Source: Streptococcus marimammalium DSM 18627 (GTDB lineage Bacteria > Bacillota > Bacilli > Lactobacillales > Streptococcaceae). From it: a DNA stretch of 64,000 nucleotides. The stretch covers positions 1-64,000 of the forward strand of contig NZ_KB904340.1 of the NCBI RefSeq assembly GCF_000380045.1, in the 5' to 3' direction. The notes under the pieces were generated by a model that had not been told where the DNA came from, did not search any database, and was given only the letters and a program-made list of their open reading frames with translations. Shown here one piece after another: positions 7,958 to 16,579 of the stretch (positions are counted from its first letter, which is position 1; each line of letters begins with the position of its first letter). The translations under genes and the position numbers were made by a program.

Positions 7958-8767
7958 TTATTGAATATTAAATTTATTTTTGATGATATAGTGAGTACCG
8001 AAGTAATAAGTGGCAGAGAAGACTAAATAAACAAAGATTTCTCTTATAAAGAAGAGTTTAATACTTAAAAAATTATAATCAGAATAGTAACCGTCAGCAG
8101 AAAGATTTGTATCACCAAATATAAGGTATTTTATGATAGAAACAAAAATACTGATTGCAAAGAATGCCACAAAACCTTTTAGTGCACGTCTATCTTGAAA
8201 AAGCTGTCCAATTGAAATCGCAAGGTAAACTATAAGAATTGAAGAAATAGTAGTTACGATAAGATAAGCTAGGGTGATAAAAAATATATCAAAAGGAATA
8301 TTAGCAATAATAGTAGGTAGGTGTAAGAAAAGTTCATCTAAGGGGATACTTGGTAATATTAGTAAAAAAACACTAAATAAAAGAATTATTGCGCTTAAAA
8401 CTGACCACATAAATGAAACAAATAATTTTGAAAGAATAATCTGATGTGTTGATACTGGAAGTGTTAGGGTTAAATAGCCTTCGCGACCGAAAATATTTTT
8501 GTTGAAGCGATTGACAACAATAAATAGAGTAGATATTCCGATTCCAATGATTAATGAAACAAAAATAAGTATAATAGCAAACATAATGATTGCTTCTGAG
8601 GTTGATAACTCTCGTCCATTGACAAAGAATTCACCAGTCATTCCATCATCATTGAGGCGACTAATATACAGTCCTAAAATAGTGGCACAAAATAAAATAG
8701 CACCATAAAGAGCAAAATACCACTTACCAACAGATTTGATTTCATATTTTATTAATTTTCCAAACAT
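7958..8767 (-). CDS. ABC transporter permease (ABC-2 type)
   Basis: A 269-residue integral membrane protein with about six hydrophobic segments (near residues 17-34, 58-82, 110-135, 150-175, 195-215 and 240-262). It is the third gene of a regulator-ATPase-permease unit, 14 bases after the ATPase gene. The pairing of a YtrA-type GntR regulator with an ABC-2 permease resembles drug or cell-envelope stress exporters (ytr operon of Bacillus), but the substrate cannot be read from the sequence. The start follows AAAGGAGAA with 7 bases of spacing. A terminator follows within a few bases. Confidence 0.8.
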   Translation of the reverse strand: MFGKLIKYEIKSVGKWYFALYGAILFCATILGLYISRLNDDGMTGEFFVNGRELSTSEAIIMFAIILIFVSLIIGIGISTLFIVVNRFNKNIFGREGYLTLTLPVSTHQIILSKLFVSFMWSVLSAIILLFSVFLLILPSIPLDELFLHLPTIIANIPFDIFFITLAYLIVTTISSILIVYLAISIGQLFQDRRALKGFVAFFAISIFVSIIKYLIFGDTNLSADGYYSDYNFLSIKLFFIREIFVYLVFSATYYFGTHYIIKNKFNIQ

Positions 8768-8781
8768 TGAGTTATTCTCCT

Positions 8782-9480
8782 TTAAGCTTTAAACGTTTCT
8801 CTAAAAATAGCATCAATTGACTGTCCTTTTTCTTCTCTTAAATCATCAGCGTTGCCTTGAAGGACAATTTTACCATTTTGAATAAAGACAACTTCATCTA
8901 AAATAGGTTCAATATCAGCAATCAAATGTGTTGAAATGATAACAGAAGCTTCCTCGGAATAGTTATTAATGATAGTTTTTAATATGTAGTCTCTAGCAGC
9001 TGGATCGACACCACCAATTGGTTCATCAAGAATATAAAGTTTTGCTTTACGACTCATGACCAAAATTAATTGAACTTTTTCCTTATTTCCTTTAGACAAG
9101 TTTTTTAGTTTTTGATTGAGAGAAATATTCAAATCATTTAAAAGAGTCATTGCGCGTTCACTATCAAAATCTTCGTAAAAATCTTTAAAAAGAACCAAAA
9201 GATCTTCAACCTTCATATTGTCTTGCAAATAAGTGGTATCTGGGAGATATGAAATAATTTTTTTGGTTTCAACCGATGGTCTAAAGCCATTAATGACAAT
9301 ATCACCATTCGTTGGTTGAAGGAGCCCATTAATTAATTTAATAAGGGTTGTTTTTCCGCTACCATTTGGTCCAAGAAGGCCAATAATTTTTCCAGCAGGT
9401 AAATTTAGGGTAATATCATCTAATGCATTAAATTTACCATAATTTTTAGAGACATGATGTAGTTGTAGTAAATCTGTCAT
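8782..9480 (-). CDS. ABC transporter ATP-binding protein
   Basis: 232 residues with the complete set of ABC motifs: Walker A GPNGSGKTT near residue 37, a signature NLSKGNKEK (a variant of LSGGQ) near 128, Walker B KLYILDEP near 148, and the switch histidine in STHL. The degenerate signature and short length are typical of ATPases paired with ABC-2 permeases. The ATG begins immediately after the TAA of the regulator gene (TAAATG), indicating translational coupling. It should energise the permease encoded next. Confidence 0.88.
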   Translation of the reverse strand: MTDLLQLHHVSKNYGKFNALDDITLNLPAGKIIGLLGPNGSGKTTLIKLINGLLQPTNGDIVINGFRPSVETKKIISYLPDTTYLQDNMKVEDLLVLFKDFYEDFDSERAMTLLNDLNISLNQKLKNLSKGNKEKVQLILVMSRKAKLYILDEPIGGVDPAARDYILKTIINNYSEEASVIISTHLIADIEPILDEVVFIQNGKIVLQGNADDLREEKGQSIDAIFRETFKA

Positions 9481-9846
9481 TTAATTTTCTCCTAAACAAT
9501 TTTTTAATTCTTTTATAATTTGTTCATTATCAAACCCAATTTTTTTCATGTGATTAATAAAATTTTTGATCTCAGCTTCAGCAAGCTCATGACGTTTTTG
9601 TTCAATAAGCTCTTTATCATCTGTCACAAATCTACCAGACGTTCGCTGGGAATAAACGATTCCATCACGTTCAAGTTCAATAAAGGCCCGCTGCATGGTA
9701 TTTGGATTAACGCCAGCTTCCTCAGCAAATTCTCTAACTGTTGGTAATTGCTCACCACTTTTAATATTTTTGCTAATAATCTTCATCTTAATATGTTGTG
9801 CAATCTGAACATAAATGGGAGATTTTTCATCAAATTTCCAAGCCAT
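9481..9846 (-). CDS. GntR-family regulator, YtrA subfamily
   Basis: A 121-residue repressor-type protein. The N-terminal winged helix-turn-helix (KSPIYVQIAQHIK, GEQLPTVREFAEEAGVNPNT, QRAFIELERDGIV) is followed only by a short C-terminal helical tail, as in the YtrA subfamily, rather than a full ligand-binding domain. It is the first gene of the operon with the ABC genes, and the promoter carries an 18-bp palindrome over the -10 box, so autoregulation is likely. The start follows AAAGGGGA with 6 bases of spacing. Confidence 0.88.
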   Translation of the reverse strand: MAWKFDEKSPIYVQIAQHIKMKIISKNIKSGEQLPTVREFAEEAGVNPNTMQRAFIELERDGIVYSQRTSGRFVTDDKELIEQKRHELAEAEIKNFINHMKKIGFDNEQIIKELKNCLGEN

Positions 9847-9872
9847 CAGAATCCCCTTTCGATATATTATTT

Positions 9873-9912
9873 GTACTATTTAAATAATACAGAAAAACCA
9901 TTAAATTGTCAA
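9873..9912 (-). promoter_or_regulatory. Promoter and operator of the GntR-ABC operon
   Basis: On the minus strand TTGACA (9912-9907), a 17-base spacer ending in TG, and TATTAT (9889-9884) form a near-consensus promoter. An 18-bp palindrome with one mismatched pair (9873-9890, core TATTTAAATA) covers the -10 box. This fits a YtrA-type GntR operator, so the encoded regulator probably represses its own operon by blocking polymerase. Confidence 0.7.
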
Positions 9913-9933
9913 GAAAAATGACGCAAAAAAGAA

Positions 9934-9964
9934 TTAGCACTCTTTTAGTATTTCATAGTATAAT
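9934..9964 (+). promoter_or_regulatory. Putative dnaE promoter
   Basis: TATAAT at 9959-9964 with a weak TTAGCA at 9934-9939 (19-base spacer). The predicted leader is ~35 bases and ends in AAAGGAGAG before the dnaE ATG. Confidence 0.45.
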
Positions 9965-10006
9965 AATAGATGAGAGTTTGTAAAAAGGAAAAAGAAAGGA
10001 GAGATA

Positions 10007-13000
10007 ATGTTTGTTCAACTAGACACAAAAACTGTTTATTCATTTATGGATAGCCTGATTGACTTGGATCTCTATATTCAATCTGCTAAGAATTTAGGTT
10101 ATTCCCATCTTGGGATTATGGATAAAAATAATTTGTATGCTGCTTATCATTTTATCAATAAATGTCAACAAAATAATATTAATCCTATTTTGGGATTAGA
10201 GACGATAATTATTTTAAATAATCAAGAAATAAAGATAAATTTTATTGCTAAAAACAATGTTGGTTATCGTCATTTATTGAAATTATCTACCGAATTAATG
10301 AAGGGTGAAAAGAATATTTTACAATATAATGATTATTTTGAAGATTTAATCATTATTATTCCTTATTTTAATGGTATTGATGAATTATCTTTTCCTTTTG
10401 ATTATTATATTGGTGTTTGTTTAAATTCTCCTATTAGATCCTTCCATAAACCAATCCTCCCTTTACATACTGTTCGTTATTTTGAAAGCCAGGATAAAGA
10501 AGTTCTTCAGGTTTTACATGCTATTAAAGATAATGTGTCATTAAAGGAAACAAAACCCATTGAAGGCAATCAAATGTTCTATAATGCTTCAACAATGACA
10601 AAGCTATTTGAGGAAAGATTTCCACAAGCATTAAAAAATCTTGAAAAGATAGTTTTAAGTATTTCCTATCACTTTAATTCATCATTTAAATTGCCACGCT
10701 TTAATCGTGATAAAGATGCTAGTATTGAATTACGAGAAAAAACTTTTCAGTCTTTGAAAGCAAAACAATTAAATAGTTCAGTTTATTTAAAACGTCTTGA
10801 GACAGAACTGTCTATTATTCACGATATGGGATTTGATGATTATTTTCTTATTGTTTGGGATTTAATTCGTTTTGGAAAAAGTAAAAACTATTATATGGGG
10901 ATGGGAAGAGGTTCTGCAGCTGGGAGTCTTGTTGCCTTTCTTCTTGAAATTACTGGTATTGATCCTGTAAAAAATAATCTTTTGTTTGAACGTTTTTTAA
11001 ATAAAGAACGCTACAGTATGCCTGATATAGATATTGATTTACCTGATATTTATCGTTCCGAGTTTCTTCATTATGTTAGAGATCGTTATGGCAGTGAGCA
11101 TGTTGCTCAAATTGTGACTTTTTCTACTTTTGGAGCTAAACAAGTTATTCGAGATGTCTTTAAGCGTTTTGGTGCAACAGAGTATGAATTGGGAACTTTG
11201 ACAAAGCGTATTGCTTTTCAGGACACCTTATCAAGTACTTATGAAAAAAATGCTTATTTTAGGGAATTGATAATGAATAAATTAGAGTTTCAAAAAGCAT
11301 TTGCTATTGCTAAAAAGATTGAAGGCCAACCAAGACAAACTTCAATTCACGCAGCTGGTGTTGTTTTAACTGATGATAATTTAACTAATCATATTCCCTT
11401 AAAACAAGGTGAAGATATGATGATTACTCAATATGATGCTCAAGCAGTTGAAGCAAATGGATTATTAAAAATGGATTTTCTTGGTTTGAGAAATCTAACA
11501 TTTGTCCAAAAAATGCAAGAAAAATTATTTAAAGAAAGAGGTATTTTGATTGATATCAAAGCTATCAATCTAGAAGATAAAAAAACATTAGCTTTATTTG
11601 CAAATGGAAAAACAGCTGGCATTTTTCAATTTGAAGCACCTGGAGCTATCAATTTACTAAAACAAATAAAACCATCACGTTTTGAAGAAATAGTGGCTAC
11701 AACAAGTTTAAATAGACCTGGTGCTAGTGATTATATCAAAAATTTTATTAAGAGAAAATTTAAAAAAGAAGCCGTTGATTTGATTGATCCAGTGATTGCA
11801 CCAATTTTAGAGCCAACCTATGGTATTATGCTTTATCAAGAGCAAGTGATGACAATTGCACAAATATTCTCAGGTTTTTCTCTTGGAAAAGCAGACTTGC
11901 TTCGTAGAGCTATGTCAAAAAAAGATCGAGAACAGATGAATGTAATGCGTTCTCAATTTTTGGAAGGTGCTAAACAATTAAATAGACAAGAAAAAATCGC
12001 TTCTCATCTTTTTGATATGATGGCTAAATTTGCTGGTTATGGCTTTAATCGAAGCCATGCTTATGCATACTCTGCATTAGCTTTTCAGTTGGCTTATTTT
12101 AAAGCCCATTATCCAAATATTTTTTATGATATTATGCTCAACTATTCAGGTAGCCATTATATTGGAGATGCTATTGATAGTGGTTTTAAGGTAAAAAAAT
12201 TATCCATTAATAATATTTCTTATTATGATAAGGTTGTTAATAATAATATTTTTATAGGTTTAAAACATATTAAAGAATTGCCAAAAGAACTTTCTTTGTG
12301 GATTGAAAACAATCAACCCTATCAAAATATTGAAGATTTTGTAACACGTATACCTAAAAGATATCAAGATAAAAAATTTATAGAGCCTTTAGTCTTACTT
12401 GGGTTGTTTGATGATTTCGACAAAAATAGGAAAAAAGTTCAAAAGAACATAGAACCACTTTTGACTTTTGTTAGTGAACTTGGCAGCCTTTTTTCAGAAA
12501 ATTCTTATCAATGGTTAGATGAAGCTGATTATACAAATGCTGAAAAATTTCAGTTAGAAAAAAACATTATTGGTTTTGGCATTAGTCCTCATCCACTGGT
12601 TGAAGAAATGGAAAAAAGAAAGGGACAATTCACACCTTTTTCAAAATTAGTTGAAAATCATTTAACGACTATTCTTGCTGAAGTTGAAAAAATAAAAATT
12701 ATTAGAACAAAAACAACAGGTGAAGAAATGGCTTTTTTAACCGTTTCTGATACAAATAAAAAATTGGATATTACGTTATTTCCAGAAACTTATAAAAAAT
12801 ATCAAAACATAATCACACAAGGACAATTTTATCTTTTTCATGGAAAAATTCAGTTGCGAAATCAACAGTTACAGATGCTTCTTCAGACATTGATTGTTCC
12901 CACAGATGAAAAATGTTGGTTGTTGGTTACAAATCACGAAAATGATTTTCAAATATCGAAAATTTTAAAACAATTCCCAGGATCCTTACCTGTTGTCATT

Positions 13001-13111
13001 CACTACGAAGAGTCAAAAGAGACTTTACAAAGTCAAAAATATTTTGTCTCAAATGATGAAAACTTAGTTAATCTTCTCAAGCCCTACGTTTTGAAAACGG
13101 TTTTTCGTTGA
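10007..13111 (+). CDS. dnaE: DNA polymerase III subunit alpha (DnaE)
   Basis: A C-family replicative polymerase of 1034 residues, the shorter DnaE3-type of Firmicutes that works beside PolC in lagging-strand synthesis. The N-terminal PHP domain (residues 1-200) lacks most metal-binding histidines and looks inactive. The palm has GRGSAAGSLVAFLL and the catalytic acidic motif MPDIDIDLPD (338-347). SRPGASDY-like and GYGFNRSHAYAYSALAF motifs follow. A helix-hairpin-helix region and a C-terminal OB-fold (FLTVSDTNKKLDITLFP) end the protein. The start follows AAAGGAGAG with 4 bases of spacing. pfkA follows after 81 bases. Confidence 0.95.
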   Translation: MFVQLDTKTVYSFMDSLIDLDLYIQSAKNLGYSHLGIMDKNNLYAAYHFINKCQQNNINPILGLETIIILNNQEIKINFIAKNNVGYRHLLKLSTELMKGEKNILQYNDYFEDLIIIIPYFNGIDELSFPFDYYIGVCLNSPIRSFHKPILPLHTVRYFESQDKEVLQVLHAIKDNVSLKETKPIEGNQMFYNASTMTKLFEERFPQALKNLEKIVLSISYHFNSSFKLPRFNRDKDASIELREKTFQSLKAKQLNSSVYLKRLETELSIIHDMGFDDYFLIVWDLIRFGKSKNYYMGMGRGSAAGSLVAFLLEITGIDPVKNNLLFERFLNKERYSMPDIDIDLPDIYRSEFLHYVRDRYGSEHVAQIVTFSTFGAKQVIRDVFKRFGATEYELGTLTKRIAFQDTLSSTYEKNAYFRELIMNKLEFQKAFAIAKKIEGQPRQTSIHAAGVVLTDDNLTNHIPLKQGEDMMITQYDAQAVEANGLLKMDFLGLRNLTFVQKMQEKLFKERGILIDIKAINLEDKKTLALFANGKTAGIFQFEAPGAINLLKQIKPSRFEEIVATTSLNRPGASDYIKNFIKRKFKKEAVDLIDPVIAPILEPTYGIMLYQEQVMTIAQIFSGFSLGKADLLRRAMSKKDREQMNVMRSQFLEGAKQLNRQEKIASHLFDMMAKFAGYGFNRSHAYAYSALAFQLAYFKAHYPNIFYDIMLNYSGSHYIGDAIDSGFKVKKLSINNISYYDKVVNNNIFIGLKHIKELPKELSLWIENNQPYQNIEDFVTRIPKRYQDKKFIEPLVLLGLFDDFDKNRKKVQKNIEPLLTFVSELGSLFSENSYQWLDEADYTNAEKFQLEKNIIGFGISPHPLVEEMEKRKGQFTPFSKLVENHLTTILAEVEKIKIIRTKTTGEEMAFLTVSDTNKKLDITLFPETYKKYQNIITQGQFYLFHGKIQLRNQQLQMLLQTLIVPTDEKCWLLVTNHENDFQISKILKQFPGSLPVVIHYEESKETLQSQKYFVSNDENLVNLLKPYVLKTVFR

Positions 13112-14203
<1,092 letters not shown>

Positions 14204-14256
14204 ACTGACTATCTAAGCAGATTAATAATATGTAAGAAATGAAGGAGTTTTAAAGA

Positions 14257-15759
14257 ATGAATAAACGTGTTAAAATTGTTGCTACACTTGGTCCAGCCGT
14301 CGAAATTCGTGGTGGGAAAAAATATGGTGAAGATGGCTATTGGAGTGGAGAACTTGATGTTGAACAATCTGCTCAAAATATTTCTCAGTTAATTAAAGCT
14401 GGGGCAAATGTTTTTCGTTTTAATTTTTCACATGGAGACCATAAAGAACAAGGTGACCGTATGGCAACGGTTCGTAAGGCTGAAGAGATTGCTGGTCAAA
14501 AAGTTGGTTTCTTATTAGATACCAAAGGTCCAGAAATGAGAACTGAACTTTTTGAAGATGACGCAAAAGAGTACACTTATCAAACAGGTGATAAAATTAG
14601 AGTGGCTACTAAGCAAGGTTTACATTCAACAAGAGATAAAATTGCTTTAAGTGTAGCTGGTAAACTTGATATCTTTGATCACGTAGAAAAAGGACAACAG
14701 ATACTTGTTGATGATGGTAAGGTTGGATTAAGAATTATTTCCAAAGATCATACTAATCATGAATTAGAAGTTCTTGTTGAAAATGATGGAGTTATTGCTA
14801 AACAAAAGGGTGTTAATATTCCAAATACTAAAATTCCTTTTCCAGCTCTAGCTGAAAGAGATAATGCTGATATTCGTTTTGGTTTAGAACAAGGTCTTAA
14901 TTTTATTGCTATTTCATTTGTTCGTACTGCAAAGGATGTTGAAGAAGTTCGTTCTATTACTCGTGAAACAGGAAATGATCATGTTAAACTTTTTGCTAAA
15001 ATCGAAAATCAACAAGGTATTGACAACATTGATGAAATCATTGAAGCAGCAGATGGTATCATGATTGCTCGTGGTGATATGGGAATTGAAGTACCATTTG
15101 AAATGGTACCTGTTTATCAAAAAATGATTATCACTAAAACAAATGCAGCAGGTAAAGCAGTTATCACTGCAACAAATATGCTTGAAACAATGACTGAAAA
15201 ACCTCGAGCAACACGTTCAGAAGTTTCTGATGTATTTAATGCTGTCATTGATGGTACTGATGCAACTATGCTTTCAGGTGAATCAGCAAATGGTAAATAC
15301 CCAGTAGAGTCAGTAAGAACAATGGCTACTATTGACAAAAATGCTCAAACTTTACTTAGTGAGTATGGCAGATTAAATTCTGATAATTTTGAGCGTTCAA
15401 ATAAAACTGAAGTTGTAGCGTCTGCTGTAAAAGATGCTACTCGTTCAATGGATATTAAATTAGTAGTAACCATTACTGAAACAGGAAATACAGCACGTCT
15501 GATTTCTAAATACCGTCCTGAGTCAGATATTCTTGCGATTACCTTTGATGAAAAAATTCAAAAATCACTAATGGTTAACTGGGGAGTTATTCCTGTTGTA
15601 GCAGATAGACCAGACTCAACAGATGACATGTTTGAGGTTGCTGAACAGGTTGCTCTTTCAACAGGTTTAGTTGAATCAGGTGATAATATTGTTATTGTTG
15701 CTGGTGTTCCAGTTGGTACTGGTGGAACTAACACAATGAGAATTCGCACAGTAAAATAA
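14257..15759 (+). CDS. pyk: Pyruvate kinase
   Basis: Converts phosphoenolpyruvate and ADP to pyruvate and ATP. 500 residues, normal for lactic acid bacteria. The barrel domain shows KIVATLGPA, NVFRFNFSHGDH, the conserved LLDTKGPEMRTE, and the signature IMIARGDMGIEVPFE with nearby MLETMTEKPRATRSEVSDV. The C-terminal allosteric domain ends with VPVGTGGTNTMRI. The start follows GAAGGAG with 9 bases of spacing. It lies downstream of pfkA without an obvious terminator between. Confidence 0.97.
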   Translation: MNKRVKIVATLGPAVEIRGGKKYGEDGYWSGELDVEQSAQNISQLIKAGANVFRFNFSHGDHKEQGDRMATVRKAEEIAGQKVGFLLDTKGPEMRTELFEDDAKEYTYQTGDKIRVATKQGLHSTRDKIALSVAGKLDIFDHVEKGQQILVDDGKVGLRIISKDHTNHELEVLVENDGVIAKQKGVNIPNTKIPFPALAERDNADIRFGLEQGLNFIAISFVRTAKDVEEVRSITRETGNDHVKLFAKIENQQGIDNIDEIIEAADGIMIARGDMGIEVPFEMVPVYQKMIITKTNAAGKAVITATNMLETMTEKPRATRSEVSDVFNAVIDGTDATMLSGESANGKYPVESVRTMATIDKNAQTLLSEYGRLNSDNFERSNKTEVVASAVKDATRSMDIKLVVTITETGNTARLISKYRPESDILAITFDEKIQKSLMVNWGVIPVVADRPDSTDDMFEVAEQVALSTGLVESGDNIVIVAGVPVGTGGTNTMRIRTVK

Positions 15760-15850
15760 CAAAAATAAAGATAGCTTTTAATTTATGGGCTATCTTTTTT
15801 TATTCTTAAAAACATGTTATAATATAAAAAAGAGTTATGAGGGAGAGACA

Positions 15851-16408
15851 ATGGTTAAACGAGATTTTATTAGAAACATTTTTTTAATCATTAGTGGTAT
15901 CGTTCTTGTTTTTATATTACGTCTCTTCGTTTTTTCAACACATGAAATTTCAAAGAGTGAGGCCAATAATTTTCTGAATGAAGGAGATCTTGTAACTGTT
16001 CAAACAACAACCAAGCCGACATTTAAAGATTTTGTTGTCTACAAGGTTGATAAAAAAGAATATGTCGGCCGTGTTGTTGCAGTACCTGGTGATTCTGTTA
16101 CATTTATGGATGATATTTTTTATCTCAATGCCATGATTGAAGAAGAACCATACATTGATAATCTTAGAACAGATTATCAAGATAGCAATGGCTTTGATGC
16201 CTACTTCACCTCAGACTTTACTCTTGAAACCTTGACTCAGTCAAATATTACAAAAATTCCTAGAGGTTATTTTTTAGTTTTAAATGATAACAGGCAAAAC
16301 ACAAAGGATAGTAGAGAGTTTGGGCTTATTAGTCAAAAACAAATTAGAGGAGTTGTGAACTTCCGCATTCTTCCTTTAGATCAGTTTGGATTTATCGAAA
16401 ATGAATAG
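15851..16408 (+). CDS. Signal peptidase I-like protein lacking catalytic Ser and Lys
   Basis: 185 residues from the ATG after GAGGGAGAGAC. One N-terminal membrane anchor (residues 10-30) is followed by an S26/SPase I fold. Aligning to family box B, ISKSEANNFLNEGDLV falls where active enzymes have VxGxSMxPTLxxGDxV, so the nucleophilic Ser is Glu37. In box D YVGRVVAVPGD replaces YVKRVIGLPGD, so the general-base Lys is Gly73. Box E (LNDNRQNTKDSREFG) is kept. The fold is therefore present but the catalytic dyad is missing. Pilus-associated SipA of S. pyogenes is a known non-catalytic SPase relative that acts as an assembly helper; a similar role is inference. It sits between pyk and glmS, a position conserved in pyogenic streptococci. 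Confidence 0.75.
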   Translation: MVKRDFIRNIFLIISGIVLVFILRLFVFSTHEISKSEANNFLNEGDLVTVQTTTKPTFKDFVVYKVDKKEYVGRVVAVPGDSVTFMDDIFYLNAMIEEEPYIDNLRTDYQDSNGFDAYFTSDFTLETLTQSNITKIPRGYFLVLNDNRQNTKDSREFGLISQKQIRGVVNFRILPLDQFGFIENE

Positions 16409-16431
16409 AAAACTATTCATTTTTTTATTGC

Positions 16432-16451
16432 AATTAGACTATACCAATTAT
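16432..16451 (+). promoter_or_regulatory. Upstream NagR-like operator of glmS (copy 1)
   Basis: A 20-base element (AATTAGACTATACC plus AATTAT) that ends 4 bases before the -35 box. Its reverse complement has TTGGTATAG, close to the TGGTATAGACCA core of NagR/DasR-type GntR operators that control amino-sugar genes. The identical element recurs at 16510. Confidence 0.55.
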
Positions 16452-16455
16452 TCCT

Positions 16456-16484
16456 TTGACATTTAATAAACCTTGTAATATACT
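16456..16484 (+). promoter_or_regulatory. glmS promoter
   Basis: TTGACA at 16456-16461, a 17-base spacer and TATACT at 16479-16484, a near-consensus sigma-A promoter. The predicted start is near 16491, giving a ~76-base leader. Confidence 0.8.
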
Positions 16485-16509
16485 ATTAACATCTATTTAT
16501 TATAAAATA

Positions 16510-16529
16510 AATTAGACTATACCAATTAT
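16510..16529 (+). promoter_or_regulatory. Downstream NagR-like operator of glmS (copy 2)
   Basis: An exact 20-base copy of the element at 16432-16451, 78 bases away on the same strand, about 20 bases after the predicted transcript start and directly before AAGGAGAG. Two sites straddling the promoter suggest repression by roadblock or looping when amino sugars are scarce or abundant (inference). Confidence 0.55.
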
Positions 16530-16579
16530 AAGGAGAGTGTGGTAACCAGTTACCACCAATGAATATATGTGTGGAATAG
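16530..16579 (+). promoter_or_regulatory. glmS leader: hairpin between ribosome-binding site and start, with a 6-codon overlapping ORF
   Basis: The only good Shine-Dalgarno (AAGGAGAG, 16530-16537) is 29 bases from the glmS ATG at 16567. The gap holds a perfect palindrome, GTGGTAAC and GTTACCAC (16539-16546, 16549-16556). An out-of-frame ATG at 16559 opens MNICVE and stops at 16577-16579, overlapping the glmS start. If the stem forms, the Shine-Dalgarno is ~5 unpaired bases from the mini-ORF ATG and ~13 from glmS. No glmS ribozyme is present. Confidence 0.5.

Noticed and set aside
9934-9942. CIRCE half-site (TTAGCACTC) before dnaE
   Set aside because: No matching GAGTGCTAA follows after 9 bases, and dnaE is not a heat-shock gene; chance match.
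16491-16566. glmS ribozyme
   Set aside because: The leader is only ~76 bases and lacks the long conserved ribozyme core; NagR-like operators and a hairpin are present instead.
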